Positions 9,782 to 18,387 of a stretch of 64,000 nt of DNA are shown in pieces (the stretch's first letter is position 1; each line of letters starts with the position of its first letter). Below the pieces are notes generated by a model. That model worked only from the letters and a program-made list of their open reading frames with translations. It had not been told where the DNA came from and made no database searches. The translations under genes and the position numbers were made by a program. Source of the stretch: Aerolutibacter ruishenii (lineage in GTDB: Bacteria; Pseudomonadota; Gammaproteobacteria; Xanthomonadales; Xanthomonadaceae); assembly GCF_007830115.1 (NCBI RefSeq), contig NZ_VLKP01000008.1, positions 124,001 to 188,000 of the forward strand, written 5' to 3'.

Positions 9782-9795
9782 GTGATTTCGATCAA
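9782..9795. promoter_or_regulatory. FNR/ANR-like box in the receptor-ODP divergent region
   Basis: GTGAT-TTCG-ATCAA matches the FNR consensus TTGAT-N4-ATCAA at nine of ten positions. Its centre is about 40 bases upstream of the inferred receptor transcription start and about 196 bases before the divergent ODP start codon. It could couple oxygen status to iron uptake. A second, poorer half-match (TTGCG-AATG-ATCAA) lies at 9909-9922, nearer the ODP gene. The rest of this 281-base gap shows no other clear signal. Confidence 0.45.
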
Positions 9796-9984
9796 GTCAA
9801 CCTGGTTTGCCGTTGGACGGGCCGACGAACCGGCATGCATCGCGGGATGGGTGGCCTTGAAACCGCTCGGGGCCGAGGTCGGGCGCGACGAAGGTCGCGG
9901 GAGGCAATTTGCGAATGATCAAAGTGCCGCGCGCCACCGCCACCTAGAGTGCCCCCTTTCACAAATCCGGTAGCGATCCCCCCC

Positions 9985-10752
9985 ATGGCGTTTGTGCTTT
10001 TCGAGTCCGGAGACCACCGCTGCGTGGCCTTCAGCGACCTTGTGCGCGGCGACGACGGCGTGCAGGCCAACCAGTTCCTGGTCCAGGACGGCAGGCATTC
10101 GGCGGTGATCGATCCGGGCGGTGCGCTGGTCTACAACCCGTTGATGCTGGCGCTGGCCGCGTACGTGAAGCCCAATGAGGTGGACCTGGTGTTGTGCTCG
10201 CACCAGGACCCGGACATCATCGGTGCGGTGGACAAGTGGCTGCTGTACAGCCAGGCCACGGTGGTGTGTTCCAAGCTGTGGGGACGGTTCGTGCCGCACA
10301 TCGTGCCGGGCTACATGAAGAACACCGGCGCGGACCGCTACCTGCTGTTGCCGGACGAAGGGGGGCTGATCCCGTTGGGCAATGCGGTGATTCGCGCAGT
10401 GCCGGCTCACTTCCTGCATTCGGTGGGAAATTTTGGCTTCTACGACCCGCAGGCACGGATCCTGTTCTCGGGTGACGTGGGCGCGTCATTGATTCCCAGT
10501 GGCGAGGCGTACGGGTTCGTCCGCGACTTCGGCACGCATGTGGCGAAGATGGACGGCTTCCACCGTCGTTACATGGGGTCCAACCGGGTGCTGCGCCTGT
10601 GGGTGGAAATGGTGCGCAAGCTGGACCCGCAGATGATCGTGCCGCAGCACGGCCTGCCTTTCCGTGGCGAGGCCATCGGCCAGTTCCTCGCCTGGTTGGA
10701 GCGGCTGGAATGCGGCATCGACCTGCTGGGGCCGGCCGACTACAGGGTGTGA
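9985..10752 (+). CDS. ODP-type oxygen-binding di-iron protein (metallo-beta-lactamase fold)
   Basis: A 255-residue protein with a metallo-beta-lactamase fold but with the metal motif changed to CSHQDPDIIG (residues 71-80) instead of HxHxDH. This HxDPD-type signature, together with a later His in PAHFLHSVGNF, Asp in LFSGDVG and His in VPQHGLPF, is characteristic of ODP proteins, which hold a di-iron centre that reversibly binds oxygen and are related to flavodiiron proteins; some act as oxygen sensors in signalling. No flavodoxin domain is attached. The ATG at 9985 is chosen; upstream sequence is non-conserved. It is divergent from the iron-regulated receptor, so both may share control. Confidence 0.8.
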   Translation: MAFVLFESGDHRCVAFSDLVRGDDGVQANQFLVQDGRHSAVIDPGGALVYNPLMLALAAYVKPNEVDLVLCSHQDPDIIGAVDKWLLYSQATVVCSKLWGRFVPHIVPGYMKNTGADRYLLLPDEGGLIPLGNAVIRAVPAHFLHSVGNFGFYDPQARILFSGDVGASLIPSGEAYGFVRDFGTHVAKMDGFHRRYMGSNRVLRLWVEMVRKLDPQMIVPQHGLPFRGEAIGQFLAWLERLECGIDLLGPADYRV

Positions 10753-10818
10753 TCCGCCGGCCTTGCGGCAACGCGAGTCGCGAAGCAACTCAAGCCATGG
10801 CGTGCGCGGGGGCCGCGA

Positions 10819-11142
10819 TCACTCGCGGTCGTCGCGGGTCCAGATGCCGACGTCGTCCACCTTGACCGGGAACTTCACCACGGGTTCGTAGGCGGGTGCG
10901 CACAACGCACGCCCGTCGCGCACGTCGAACTTGGCGCCGTGCAGCACGCATTCGATGGTGGCGTCCTCGCCATCGAACTTGCCCGCGGACAGTTCGAAGT
11001 CCTCGTGCGAGCACCTGTCTTCCATGGCGTAGAAATCGCCGTCGTAGTTGACCACCAGGATGGGCGTGTCGCCGTCCCAGGCGACCGTCGATTCGCCGGG
11101 GAGCAGTTGGGAGGTGGCGCAAACGAAGGTCCAGTCGCCCAT
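10819..11142 (-). CDS. Rieske [2Fe-2S] ferredoxin-like protein
   Basis: A 107-residue cytoplasmic Rieske protein of the dioxygenase-ferredoxin type. The two cluster-binding motifs are CSHED at 44-48 (Cys44, His46) and CVLHG at 65-69 (Cys65, His68). Such proteins pass electrons to oxygenases or other redox partners. No oxygenase is adjacent; instead it is the last leftward gene after suf and GNAT genes, which suggests a role in or dependence on Fe-S assembly. A long inverted repeat separates it from the GNAT gene, so it may have its own promoter. Confidence 0.88.
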   Translation of the reverse strand: MGDWTFVCATSQLLPGESTVAWDGDTPILVVNYDGDFYAMEDRCSHEDFELSAGKFDGEDATIECVLHGAKFDVRDGRALCAPAYEPVVKFPVKVDDVGIWTRDDRE

Positions 11143-11203
11143 GGGGTGGTGTTCCTGATTCGAATTGATGGGAAGGGTACTTCAGGGGCGACTTCAGCAG
11201 GGC

Positions 11204-11274
11204 GGCGGCTACCGGGTGTCCCGGGCATTCGCTCCCCGATACCCGCTCGGTGCCCGGGACGCCCGGTAGCCGCC
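11204..11274. repeat. long inverted repeat (24-base arms) between GNAT and Rieske genes
   Basis: Left arm 11204-11227 and right arm 11251-11274 are inverted copies of 24 bases with one T/C difference that still pairs as G-U in RNA; the spacer is 23 bases. The arms begin GGCGGCTACCGGG and end CCCGGTAGCCGCC. It lies downstream of the GNAT stop and upstream of the Rieske start, both leftward, and could act as a strong terminator or mRNA-stabilising stem. No T-run follows. Confidence 0.75.
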
Positions 11275-11304
11275 TTCAGGCCGTGATGCGCGCCCGTGCG
11301 GAAG

Positions 11305-11952
11305 CTATAGAGACTTTTCCAGCACTTCGAAGCGCAGGTCGTCGCGCTTGGGTTCGCCGAAACGCGCGTCGCCGTAGGGGAAGGGCTTCTTGATGCCGGT
11401 ACGCACGTAGCCGCGACGCTCGTAGAAGGCGATCAGTTCATCGCGGATGTCGATCACGGTCATGCGCATGACCGGTAGTTGCCATTCGTCGCGCACCACG
11501 CGCTCGGCTTCGGCCATCAGTGCCTTGCCGATGCCACCGCCCTGCAGGGTCGGCGATACCGAGAACATGCCGAAGTAGCCGGCGCCGTCCTCGATGGCGA
11601 TGTGCGCGCAGGCGAGGAGTTCGCCATCGCGCTGTGCGATGAGTACCACGCTTTCGGGCCGGTCGATGCAGGCGCCCACGTCGTCGGCCCCGGTGCGCCG
11701 CCCACCCAGGATGTCGGCCTCCGTGGTCCAGCCCTGCTTGCTGCTGTCGCCGCGGTAGGCGGATTCGACCAGTCCGACCAGCGCCTCGACGTCGGCAGGC
11801 GTGGCGGCGCGGAAGGTCAGTGCGCCCGTTGCGGGTAACGGTGTCAGTCCGGTGGCGCCCACCGTGGCGGTGTCGTCGCCACCCGCCATCGGCTTGTTCG
11901 GGTGATCCGATGTCTGCGTGTCGCGGTCTGATCTGGCGCTGCTGGATTCCAT
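11305..11952 (-). CDS. GNAT family N-acetyltransferase
   Basis: A 215-residue acetyltransferase. The GNAT core starts near residue 45 (LTFRAATPADVEALVGLV) and contains the acetyl-CoA-binding loop LQGGGIGKAL, followed by MRMTVIDIRDELIAFYERRGY and a C-terminal segment ending EVLEKSL. The substrate is unknown. The first 40 residues are Ser/Asp/Thr-rich and probably disordered; a later ATG at 11889 would remove part of them. It follows sufS by 82 bases in the same direction, so it may be co-transcribed with the suf genes, which is a recurrent arrangement I can only infer here. Confidence 0.82.
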   Translation of the reverse strand: MESSSARSDRDTQTSDHPNKPMAGGDDTATVGATGLTPLPATGALTFRAATPADVEALVGLVESAYRGDSSKQGWTTEADILGGRRTGADDVGACIDRPESVVLIAQRDGELLACAHIAIEDGAGYFGMFSVSPTLQGGGIGKALMAEAERVVRDEWQLPVMRMTVIDIRDELIAFYERRGYVRTGIKKPFPYGDARFGEPKRDDLRFEVLEKSL

Positions 11953-12034
11953 GGTGGAGCCGTCTGAACAAGTGGGGGACAAGAGGGCAGAGGGTAGGCT
12001 GGCCCGCAAGTTGCAGGGGAAACTGGCGCTGGCG

Positions 12035-13309
12035 TCAGCCGAGCAGGCGTCGGGTCTTGTGGATGGCGGCCACCAGTGCGTCCACTTCATCGTGGGTGTT
12101 GTAGAACGCGAACGAGGCCCGGCAGGTGGCGGCCACGCCCAGGAACTGCAGCAGCGGGTGCGCGCAATGCTGGCCGGAGCGCACCGCCACGCCTTCCAGG
12201 TCGAGCAGCGTGGCGAGGTCGTGCGAATGCGCGCCTTCGATCTGGAAGCTGATCACAGCCGCCTTCTCGCGGGCACGGCCGAAGATGCGCAGGCCGTCGA
12301 TCTTCGACAGTTCCTCGGTGGCGTGGGCTAGCAGCGCCTGCTCGCGCGCCTCGATGTTGGCCATGCCGATGGAGGACAGGTAATCCACCGCGGCGCCCAG
12401 GCCGATGAAACCGGCGATGTTGGGCGTGCCGGCCTCGAACTTGTGCGGGGCGTCATTGAACACGGTGCCGTCGAAGCGCACTTCCTTGATCATCTCGCCG
12501 CCGCCGAGGAAGGGCGGCATGGCGTCCAGCGTTTCCTTGCGGGCCCACAGCACGCCGGTGCCGGTGGGGCCGGCCATCTTGTGGCCGGTGAGGGCGTAGA
12601 AGTCGCAGCCGATGGCAGCGATGTCCAGCGGGCGGTGCGGCGCGGCCTGCGAGCCGTCAACGACGGTGGTGATGCCGCGCTTGCGGGCCTCGCGGCAGAT
12701 CTCGCGCACCGGGTTGACCGTGCCGAGCACGTTGGAGACGTGGGTGACGGCCAGCAGCTTCACCTCGGGGGTGAGCTGGGCGTACAGCGCGTCGAGGTCG
12801 AGTTCGCCGTTGTCGCGGATCTCGGCGACCTTGATCGTGCAGCCGGTACGCTGGGCGACCAGTTGCCACGGCACGATGTTGGCGTGGTGCTCCATGCGCG
12901 TGACCACGATCACGTCGCCGGCCTTGAGTCGCGGCAGTGCCCACGAGTACGCGACCAGGTTGATCGCGAAGGTGGTGCCGCTGCACAGCACCAGCTCGTC
13001 GTGGCGCACGTTGAGGAACTTCGCCAGCTTGCGGCGCGAGGCCTCGTAGGCCTCGGTGGCCTCGCTGCCGAGTGCGTGCACGGCGCGGCTGACGTTGGCG
13101 TTGTGACGCCGGTAGAAGTCGTCCACCGCGTCGATCACCGCCGCGGGTTTCTGCCCGGTGTTGGCCGAGTCGAGGTAGACCAGCGGCTTGCCGTGCACTT
13201 CGCGCTGCAGCAGCGGGAAGTCGGCGCGGATGCGGGCCCAGTCGATGTGGTCGCCGGCGATGGCCGGGTGCACCGGAGCGATGGCGGCGGGGGCGGTCAG
13301 CGTGCCCAT
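12035..13309 (-). CDS. sufS: cysteine desulfurase SufS
   Basis: A 424-residue PLP enzyme that removes sulfur from cysteine for Fe-S cluster assembly. The PLP lysine is Lys244 in TGHKMAGPTGTG; the active-site cysteine is Cys382 in RSGQHCAHP, and the loop pattern marks the group II (SufS/CsdA) type. Length matches the family after allowing for about 15 extra N-terminal residues. The ATG at 13309 lies three bases past the sufD stop codon's last base, so the two genes are translationally linked. No sufE or sufU gene is present nearby to supply the usual sulfur acceptor. Confidence 0.95.
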   Translation of the reverse strand: MGTLTAPAAIAPVHPAIAGDHIDWARIRADFPLLQREVHGKPLVYLDSANTGQKPAAVIDAVDDFYRRHNANVSRAVHALGSEATEAYEASRRKLAKFLNVRHDELVLCSGTTFAINLVAYSWALPRLKAGDVIVVTRMEHHANIVPWQLVAQRTGCTIKVAEIRDNGELDLDALYAQLTPEVKLLAVTHVSNVLGTVNPVREICREARKRGITTVVDGSQAAPHRPLDIAAIGCDFYALTGHKMAGPTGTGVLWARKETLDAMPPFLGGGEMIKEVRFDGTVFNDAPHKFEAGTPNIAGFIGLGAAVDYLSSIGMANIEAREQALLAHATEELSKIDGLRIFGRAREKAAVISFQIEGAHSHDLATLLDLEGVAVRSGQHCAHPLLQFLGVAATCRASFAFYNTHDEVDALVAAIHKTRRLLG

Positions 13310-13311
13310 GT

Positions 13312-14613
13312 TCAGGCGGCCTCCATCCGGGCCAGTGCGGCGTCGAGACGTGCGGTAAGCGTCTCGCGCAGCACGGCATCTTCGAACACGGCGAGCGTCT
13401 CGCGGCAGAACGCGGCGGTCAGCAGCGCGCGCGCCTGCTCGGCGGGAACGCCACGCGAGCGCAGGTAGAAGAGTGCGTTCTGGTCCAGCTGGCCGACGGT
13501 GGCGCCGTGTGCGGCCTGCACTTCGTCGGCGTGGATCTCGAGTACCGGCTGGCTGTCGATCTCCGCGCCTTCGCTGAGCAGCAGGTTCTTGTTTGACAGC
13601 ATGGCCGCGGTGCCGTCGGCGCCTTCGCGGATCAGGATGCCGCCGTGGAACACCGCGCGCGAGCGGCCGGCGCCGAGGCCGCGCCAGGTCAGCTCGCAAG
13701 CGGTGTCGCGGGCGACGTGGTCGATGCCCAGGCGGGTGTCGAGGTGGCGCTTGCCGTTGGCCAGCAGCACGCCGTTGGCGTGCAGCTGCGCCGATTCGCC
13801 CTGCAGCGCGACGTTGAGTTCGTGGCGCGACAGGCCAGCGCCGAGCTCCAGGTCCAGGCGCTGGTAGTCGGTGTCGCGTGCCAGCACCGCGTCGGTGCGG
13901 GCCAGCAGGGTGGCACCGGTGGCCTCGTCCTGCACACGGGCATGGCGCAGCTTGGCGCCCTTGGCCAGGTGCACGTGGGTGAGACTGTTGGCGAGGTGGT
14001 TGTGTGCGCCATCGCCGAGCACGTGTTCGACCACGGTCAGTGCCGCGCCTTCGCGCAGTTCGATCAGGTGGCGCAGGTGCCACGCCTGGTCAGCCGCGGC
14101 ACCGCGTGCGCTGCCGATGAACACCAGGTGGATCGGTGTGTCGCTGCGGACATCGGTGTCCGCGCGAAGCACCACGCCCTCGTCGGCCAGCGCGGCATTG
14201 AGTCGGGCGAATATCTCGTCGCCACGGTCGAAGCGGCGGGCAAGGAAGTTGGCCTCACGCACATCGTTGCCGGCCAGCACGTCCGACAGTGGCTGCAGGC
14301 TCACGCCTTCCGGCAGGCCCGAGGTATCACTGTTCACGCCGTCGAGGCGACCGTTGACGAACACCAGCCGCGGCGCGGGAATGCTTTCCAGCAGTGCCGG
14401 ATCGAAGGTTGCGAGGGTTTCCGCTGGCGCGGCGAACGCGCGGCGCTCCAGCGAGCGCAACGGCGTGTACTTCCATGCCTCCGCGCGCGCGTGGGGCAGG
14501 CCGTCGCGCAGCACGGCGTCGAGCGCGGCGCGGCGGCTGTCGCCAAGCCCGGCGGCGTCGCGCGCGGGCAGCGCGTCGAATGCGGTGGCAAAGGAGTCGA
14601 GCAGTGCGCTCAT
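13312..14613 (-). CDS. sufD: Fe-S cluster assembly protein SufD
   Basis: A 433-residue scaffold subunit that pairs with SufB and SufC. It has the family's N-terminal helical domain with AEAWKYTPLRSL (the conserved W-K-Y-T segment near residue 46) and the long right-handed beta-helix ending in VLEIHADEVQAAHGATVGQLD and FYLRSRGV. The conserved His that contributes to cluster binding is in the AHGAT motif. The ATG at 14613 begins two bases after the sufC stop codon. It would act in the cytoplasm in the SufBC2D complex. Confidence 0.94.
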   Translation of the reverse strand: MSALLDSFATAFDALPARDAAGLGDSRRAALDAVLRDGLPHARAEAWKYTPLRSLERRAFAAPAETLATFDPALLESIPAPRLVFVNGRLDGVNSDTSGLPEGVSLQPLSDVLAGNDVREANFLARRFDRGDEIFARLNAALADEGVVLRADTDVRSDTPIHLVFIGSARGAAADQAWHLRHLIELREGAALTVVEHVLGDGAHNHLANSLTHVHLAKGAKLRHARVQDEATGATLLARTDAVLARDTDYQRLDLELGAGLSRHELNVALQGESAQLHANGVLLANGKRHLDTRLGIDHVARDTACELTWRGLGAGRSRAVFHGGILIREGADGTAAMLSNKNLLLSEGAEIDSQPVLEIHADEVQAAHGATVGQLDQNALFYLRSRGVPAEQARALLTAAFCRETLAVFEDAVLRETLTARLDAALARMEAA

Positions 14614-14614
14614 G

Positions 14615-15379
<765 letters not shown>

Positions 15380-15389
15380 GGCGTTGGTT

Positions 15390-15584
15390 TCAACCCGGAA
15401 TCTTGTCGTGGAGCAGCTGGCCGCCGATGGCCCAGTCCTGCTTCTGGATGTCGTCGAAGACGATGTGGATGGCGGCTTCGCTGCAGCCGCAGATGCGCGC
15501 CATCTCGCGCGTGAACACCTCGGCCAGCTCGCGCTTCTGCGTGAGGTCGCGGCCTTCGATCATTTCGATGCGGACGATCGGCAT
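15390..15584 (-). CDS. 4-oxalocrotonate tautomerase family small protein inside the suf operon
   Basis: A 64-residue protein starting MPIVRIEMIEGRDLTQKREL, so that Pro becomes the N-terminal residue after Met removal, as required for the catalytic base in the 4-OT/MIF superfamily. The length and beta-alpha-beta pattern fit a 4-OT subunit; the segment SEAAIHIVFDDIQKQDWAIGG matches the usual dimer region. Its ATG lies three bases downstream of the sufB stop and its end is 10 bases before sufC, so it is clearly a member of the operon. Family activity is keto-enol tautomerisation of small acids; a role in Fe-S biogenesis is not known to me. Confidence 0.85.
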   Translation of the reverse strand: MPIVRIEMIEGRDLTQKRELAEVFTREMARICGCSEAAIHIVFDDIQKQDWAIGGQLLHDKIPG

Positions 15585-15586
15585 GG

Positions 15587-17053
15587 TCAGCCCACCGAGC
15601 CTTCGAGCGAGACCTCGAGCAGCTTCTTGGCCTCCACCGCGAACTCCATCGGCAGCTCGCGGAACACGCTCTTGCAGAAGCCGTCGACGATCATCGACAC
15701 CGCGTCTTCCTCGCTGATCCCGCGCGAACGGCAGTAGAACATCTGGTCGTCGCTGATCTTGGAGGTGGTGGCCTCGTGCTCCACCGTGGCGGTGGGGTGC
15801 TTGACCTCGATGTAGGGGAAGGTGTGCGCGCCGCACTTCTTGCCGATCAGCAGGCTGTCGCACTGGGTGTGGTTGCGCGCGCCCTCGGCATGGCTGCCGA
15901 CCTTGACCAGGCCGCGGTAGGTGTTCTGCCCGCGCCCGGCGCTGATGCCCTTGCTGATGATCTTGCTCTTGGTGCGCTTGCCCAGGTGGATCATCTTGGT
16001 GCCGGTGTCCGCCTGTTGGCGGTGGTGGGTCAGCGCCACCGAATAGAATTCGCCGACCGAGTCATCGCCGACCAGCACGCAGGAGGGGTACTTCCAGGTG
16101 ATGGCCGAGCCGGTCTCCACCTGGGTCCAGCTGACCTTGCTGCGCGCACCGCGGCACTCGGCACGCTTGGTCACGAAGTTGTAGATGCCACCGACGCCGT
16201 TCTCGTCGCCCGGGTACCAGTTCTGCACCGTCGAATACTTGATCTCGGCGTCTTCCAGCGCCACCAGCTCGACCACCGCGGCGTGCAGCTGGTTCTCGTC
16301 GCGCTGCGGCGCGGTGCAGCCTTCGAGGTAGGACACGTGGCCCTTGTCCTCGCAGATGATCAGCGTGCGCTCGAACTGTCCGGTGTGGCCGGCATTGATG
16401 CGGAAGTAGGTGCTCAGCTCCATCGGGCAGCGCACGCCCCTGGGAATGAACACGAACGAGCCGTCGGAGAACACCGCGGAGTTCAGTGCGGCGAAGTAGT
16501 TGTCGCCCACCGGGACCACGCTGCCCAGGTACTGCCTGACCAGTTCCGGGTGCTCCTTGATGGCCTCGGACATGGAGCAGAAGATCACGCCCTTCTCGGC
16601 CAGTTCCTTGCGGAACGTGGTGCCCACTGACACCGAGTCGAACACCGCATCCACCGCCACGCCGGCCAGCTTGGCGCGCTCGTGCAGCGGCACGCCCAGC
16701 TTGTCGTAGGTGTCGATCAGCTCCTTCGGCACTTCGTCCAGCGACTTGTACTTGGGGCCCTTGGGCGCGCTGTAGTAACTCAGCGCCTGCAGGTCGATCG
16801 GCCCGATGTTGAGCTTGGCCCAGTTGGGCATGGGCATGGTGAGGAAGTGCCGGTAGGCGGCCAGGCGCCACTCGGTCATCCACTCCGGCTCTTCCTTCTT
16901 GGCGGAGAGCGCGCGGATGATGTCCTCGCTCAGGCCCGGGGGCAGCGAATCGGATTCGATATCGGTGACAAAACCGGCGGAGTATTTGCGGCCCAGCTGC
17001 TCGTGGATCTCACGATTCTCGAGCGGGGCGGTGGCGGTGAGTTCGGTGGCCAT
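15587..17053 (-). CDS. sufB: Fe-S cluster assembly protein SufB
   Basis: A 488-residue core scaffold on which new Fe-S clusters are built with SufC and SufD. The N-terminal helical part includes [16 protein letters not shown], and the beta-helix carries the SufB signatures [32 protein letters not shown] and TKRAECRG, ending in MFYCRSRGI. Length matches proteobacterial SufB (about 495). It is the first structural gene after the Rrf2 regulator, 16 bases downstream, so all genes from the regulator to sufS should share a transcript controlled by that regulator. Confidence 0.96.
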   Translation of the reverse strand: MATELTATAPLENREIHEQLGRKYSAGFVTDIESDSLPPGLSEDIIRALSAKKEEPEWMTEWRLAAYRHFLTMPMPNWAKLNIGPIDLQALSYYSAPKGPKYKSLDEVPKELIDTYDKLGVPLHERAKLAGVAVDAVFDSVSVGTTFRKELAEKGVIFCSMSEAIKEHPELVRQYLGSVVPVGDNYFAALNSAVFSDGSFVFIPRGVRCPMELSTYFRINAGHTGQFERTLIICEDKGHVSYLEGCTAPQRDENQLHAAVVELVALEDAEIKYSTVQNWYPGDENGVGGIYNFVTKRAECRGARSKVSWTQVETGSAITWKYPSCVLVGDDSVGEFYSVALTHHRQQADTGTKMIHLGKRTKSKIISKGISAGRGQNTYRGLVKVGSHAEGARNHTQCDSLLIGKKCGAHTFPYIEVKHPTATVEHEATTSKISDDQMFYCRSRGISEEDAVSMIVDGFCKSVFRELPMEFAVEAKKLLEVSLEGSVG

Positions 17054-17069
17054 GGGGCTGCCTACTGTT

Positions 17070-17528
17070 TCAAGCGGTGGCGAGGCGCAGGTCGATGCGC
17101 TTCGCTGGATTGGGGGCGGGGGGCGTGGGCGGTTGCAGCATCTGCGCCAGGGTCACGGCACGCAGGGCATCGGCCACGACATCGTTGATCCGCCGCCAGT
17201 TGGCGCGAATGCCGCAGTGCTCTTCGATGCCGCAGTTGCCTTCGTGGACGCTGCACTCGGTCATGCCGAGCGGTCCTTCCATGGCCTCGACGACATCGAA
17301 CAGGGTGATGGCGTCGGCGGGGTGGGCCAGGCGGTAGCCGCCATTGGCGCCACGGAAGCCTTCCACCAGCCCGGCCTGCGCCAGCGGCTTGAGCAGCTTG
17401 CTGACGGTGGGCGGCTCCAGGCCCGCGCGCTCGGCCAGTTCCGATGCGCTGAGCACGGCATCGGACTGGGCGGCGAGGACGGTCAGGACGACCGTCGCGT
17501 AGTCGGTGAGCTTGGTGACGCGGAGCAT
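17070..17528 (-). CDS. Rrf2 family Fe-S-sensing regulator of the suf operon
   Basis: A 152-residue Rrf2-type transcription factor, the first gene of the leftward suf operon. The winged helix covers residues 1-85 ([45 protein letters not shown]), and three cysteines at 92, 99 and 105 (spacing C-x6-C-x5-C) are placed like the [2Fe-2S] ligands of IscR. Known homologues repress suf genes when their cluster is present. A palindrome with GTAC ends lies 23 bases upstream over a likely -10 box, which predicts autoregulation. The C-terminus is a Pro/Ala-rich tail. Confidence 0.92.
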   Translation of the reverse strand: MLRVTKLTDYATVVLTVLAAQSDAVLSASELAERAGLEPPTVSKLLKPLAQAGLVEGFRGANGGYRLAHPADAITLFDVVEAMEGPLGMTECSVHEGNCGIEEHCGIRANWRRINDVVADALRAVTLAQMLQPPTPPAPNPAKRIDLRLATA

Positions 17529-17550
17529 GGCCGGTTGGGAAGAGTAATCC

Positions 17551-17565
17551 GTACCGGAATTGTAC
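17551..17565 (-). promoter_or_regulatory. operator-like palindrome at the suf operon promoter
   Basis: GTACCGGAATTGTAC has GTAC at both ends and reads GTACAATTCCGGTAC on the minus strand, where TACAAT is a good -10 hexamer. It lies 23 bases before the regulator's ATG. A binding site overlapping the -10 fits repression by the Rrf2 protein it precedes; binding is inferred. Confidence 0.6.
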
Positions 17566-17696
17566 GTTTTATCCGCCCCGGGGCCAAGCACGGGGACGCC
17601 GGTTGCCCTGAGGGAGCATTCTCGGGCGGTATGGGGTTCAGCTTGGCCGGTCAGGCGAATGCCTGGAGCCGGCCCGATGCGGCATTGCGGGCCGGA

Positions 17697-18311
17697 TCAA
17701 CCCCGGGACGGGGCCTTGGGTGCGGCGTCGGTTGCCGGAACGCTACCCACCGCAGGAGCCGCGGTGTTGGCAGGGACACCGGCCGGCGGGGTTGGCATCA
17801 CCAGTTCGAAGTACGGCGGCTGCACCGGCTGGTCCGGCGGCACGAATTCAGGCGCCGGTTGACCGCCCGGGCCTAGCGAACGGACAAACCGGTACAGGGC
17901 GCGACGGTCCTCGGCAGTCATCGCGCGCACCGCGAAGTCCGGCATGATCGGCCGGGTCTTCAATGTGGCGCTGTAGTCCAGCCATTGGGTTTCGTCCATG
18001 TCCGCCAGGCGCAGGCGCAGGTTGGTGGCGTAGGTGGTGCCCCACGGGCCCTTGTAGCCCAGCGGCGAGCCCACCAGCCATTCCGAAGTGGGCACCTGGC
18101 CCTGGCGCGGGCCGTAATCGGGGGTGTGGCAGTCGTTGCAGCCGGAGGTGCGGATCAGGTACTCGCCGCGGGCGAGCAGCTCCGCGTCGGTCGGGGCCGT
18201 GTGGGTGGCGGCCGATGTGACCGGGGCGGCCACGGCGGAGGGCGCCTGCTGGCAGCCCGACAGGATCAGGGTGGTGGCGAGCGCGACGCCAGGGAAAGCG
18301 TATTTGTTCAT
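17697..18311 (-). CDS. lipoprotein c-type cytochrome, monoheme
   Basis: A 204-residue exported protein. The signal ends in lipobox LILSGC with the lipidated Cys at 20, and a single heme-binding site CNDCH is at 58-62, with Met in PIMPDF or a nearby Met as likely distal ligand. The arrangement RGEYLIRTSGCNDCHTPDYG resembles the cytochrome subunits of membrane alcohol/aldehyde dehydrogenases. The C-terminal 60 residues are Pro/Ala-rich. It would be tethered to a membrane facing the periplasm and carry electrons. No partner dehydrogenase is adjacent. Start at 18311 gives the proper signal. Confidence 0.85.
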   Translation of the reverse strand: MNKYAFPGVALATTLILSGCQQAPSAVAAPVTSAATHTAPTDAELLARGEYLIRTSGCNDCHTPDYGPRQGQVPTSEWLVGSPLGYKGPWGTTYATNLRLRLADMDETQWLDYSATLKTRPIMPDFAVRAMTAEDRRALYRFVRSLGPGGQPAPEFVPPDQPVQPPYFELVMPTPPAGVPANTAAPAVGSVPATDAAPKAPSRG

Positions 18312-18387
18312 GTGCGACGAGGCTGGGAGTGAACCCGGGGTAACGCGTTGCCTCTGCCGTACCGGACATGCCGCGCAAAGCGGGCAT

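Noticed and set aside
7493-9973. Very long open frame on the plus strand opposite the siderophore receptor
   Set aside because: It is antisense to a gene with clear signal, plug and barrel motifs; its translation is low-complexity and His/Gly/Ala/Val-rich, a GC-rich codon artefact.
13310-14083. Apparent N-terminal extension of SufS
   Set aside because: This frame overlaps sufD and is Arg/Pro/Ala-rich; the ATG at 13309 matches the normal SufS start.
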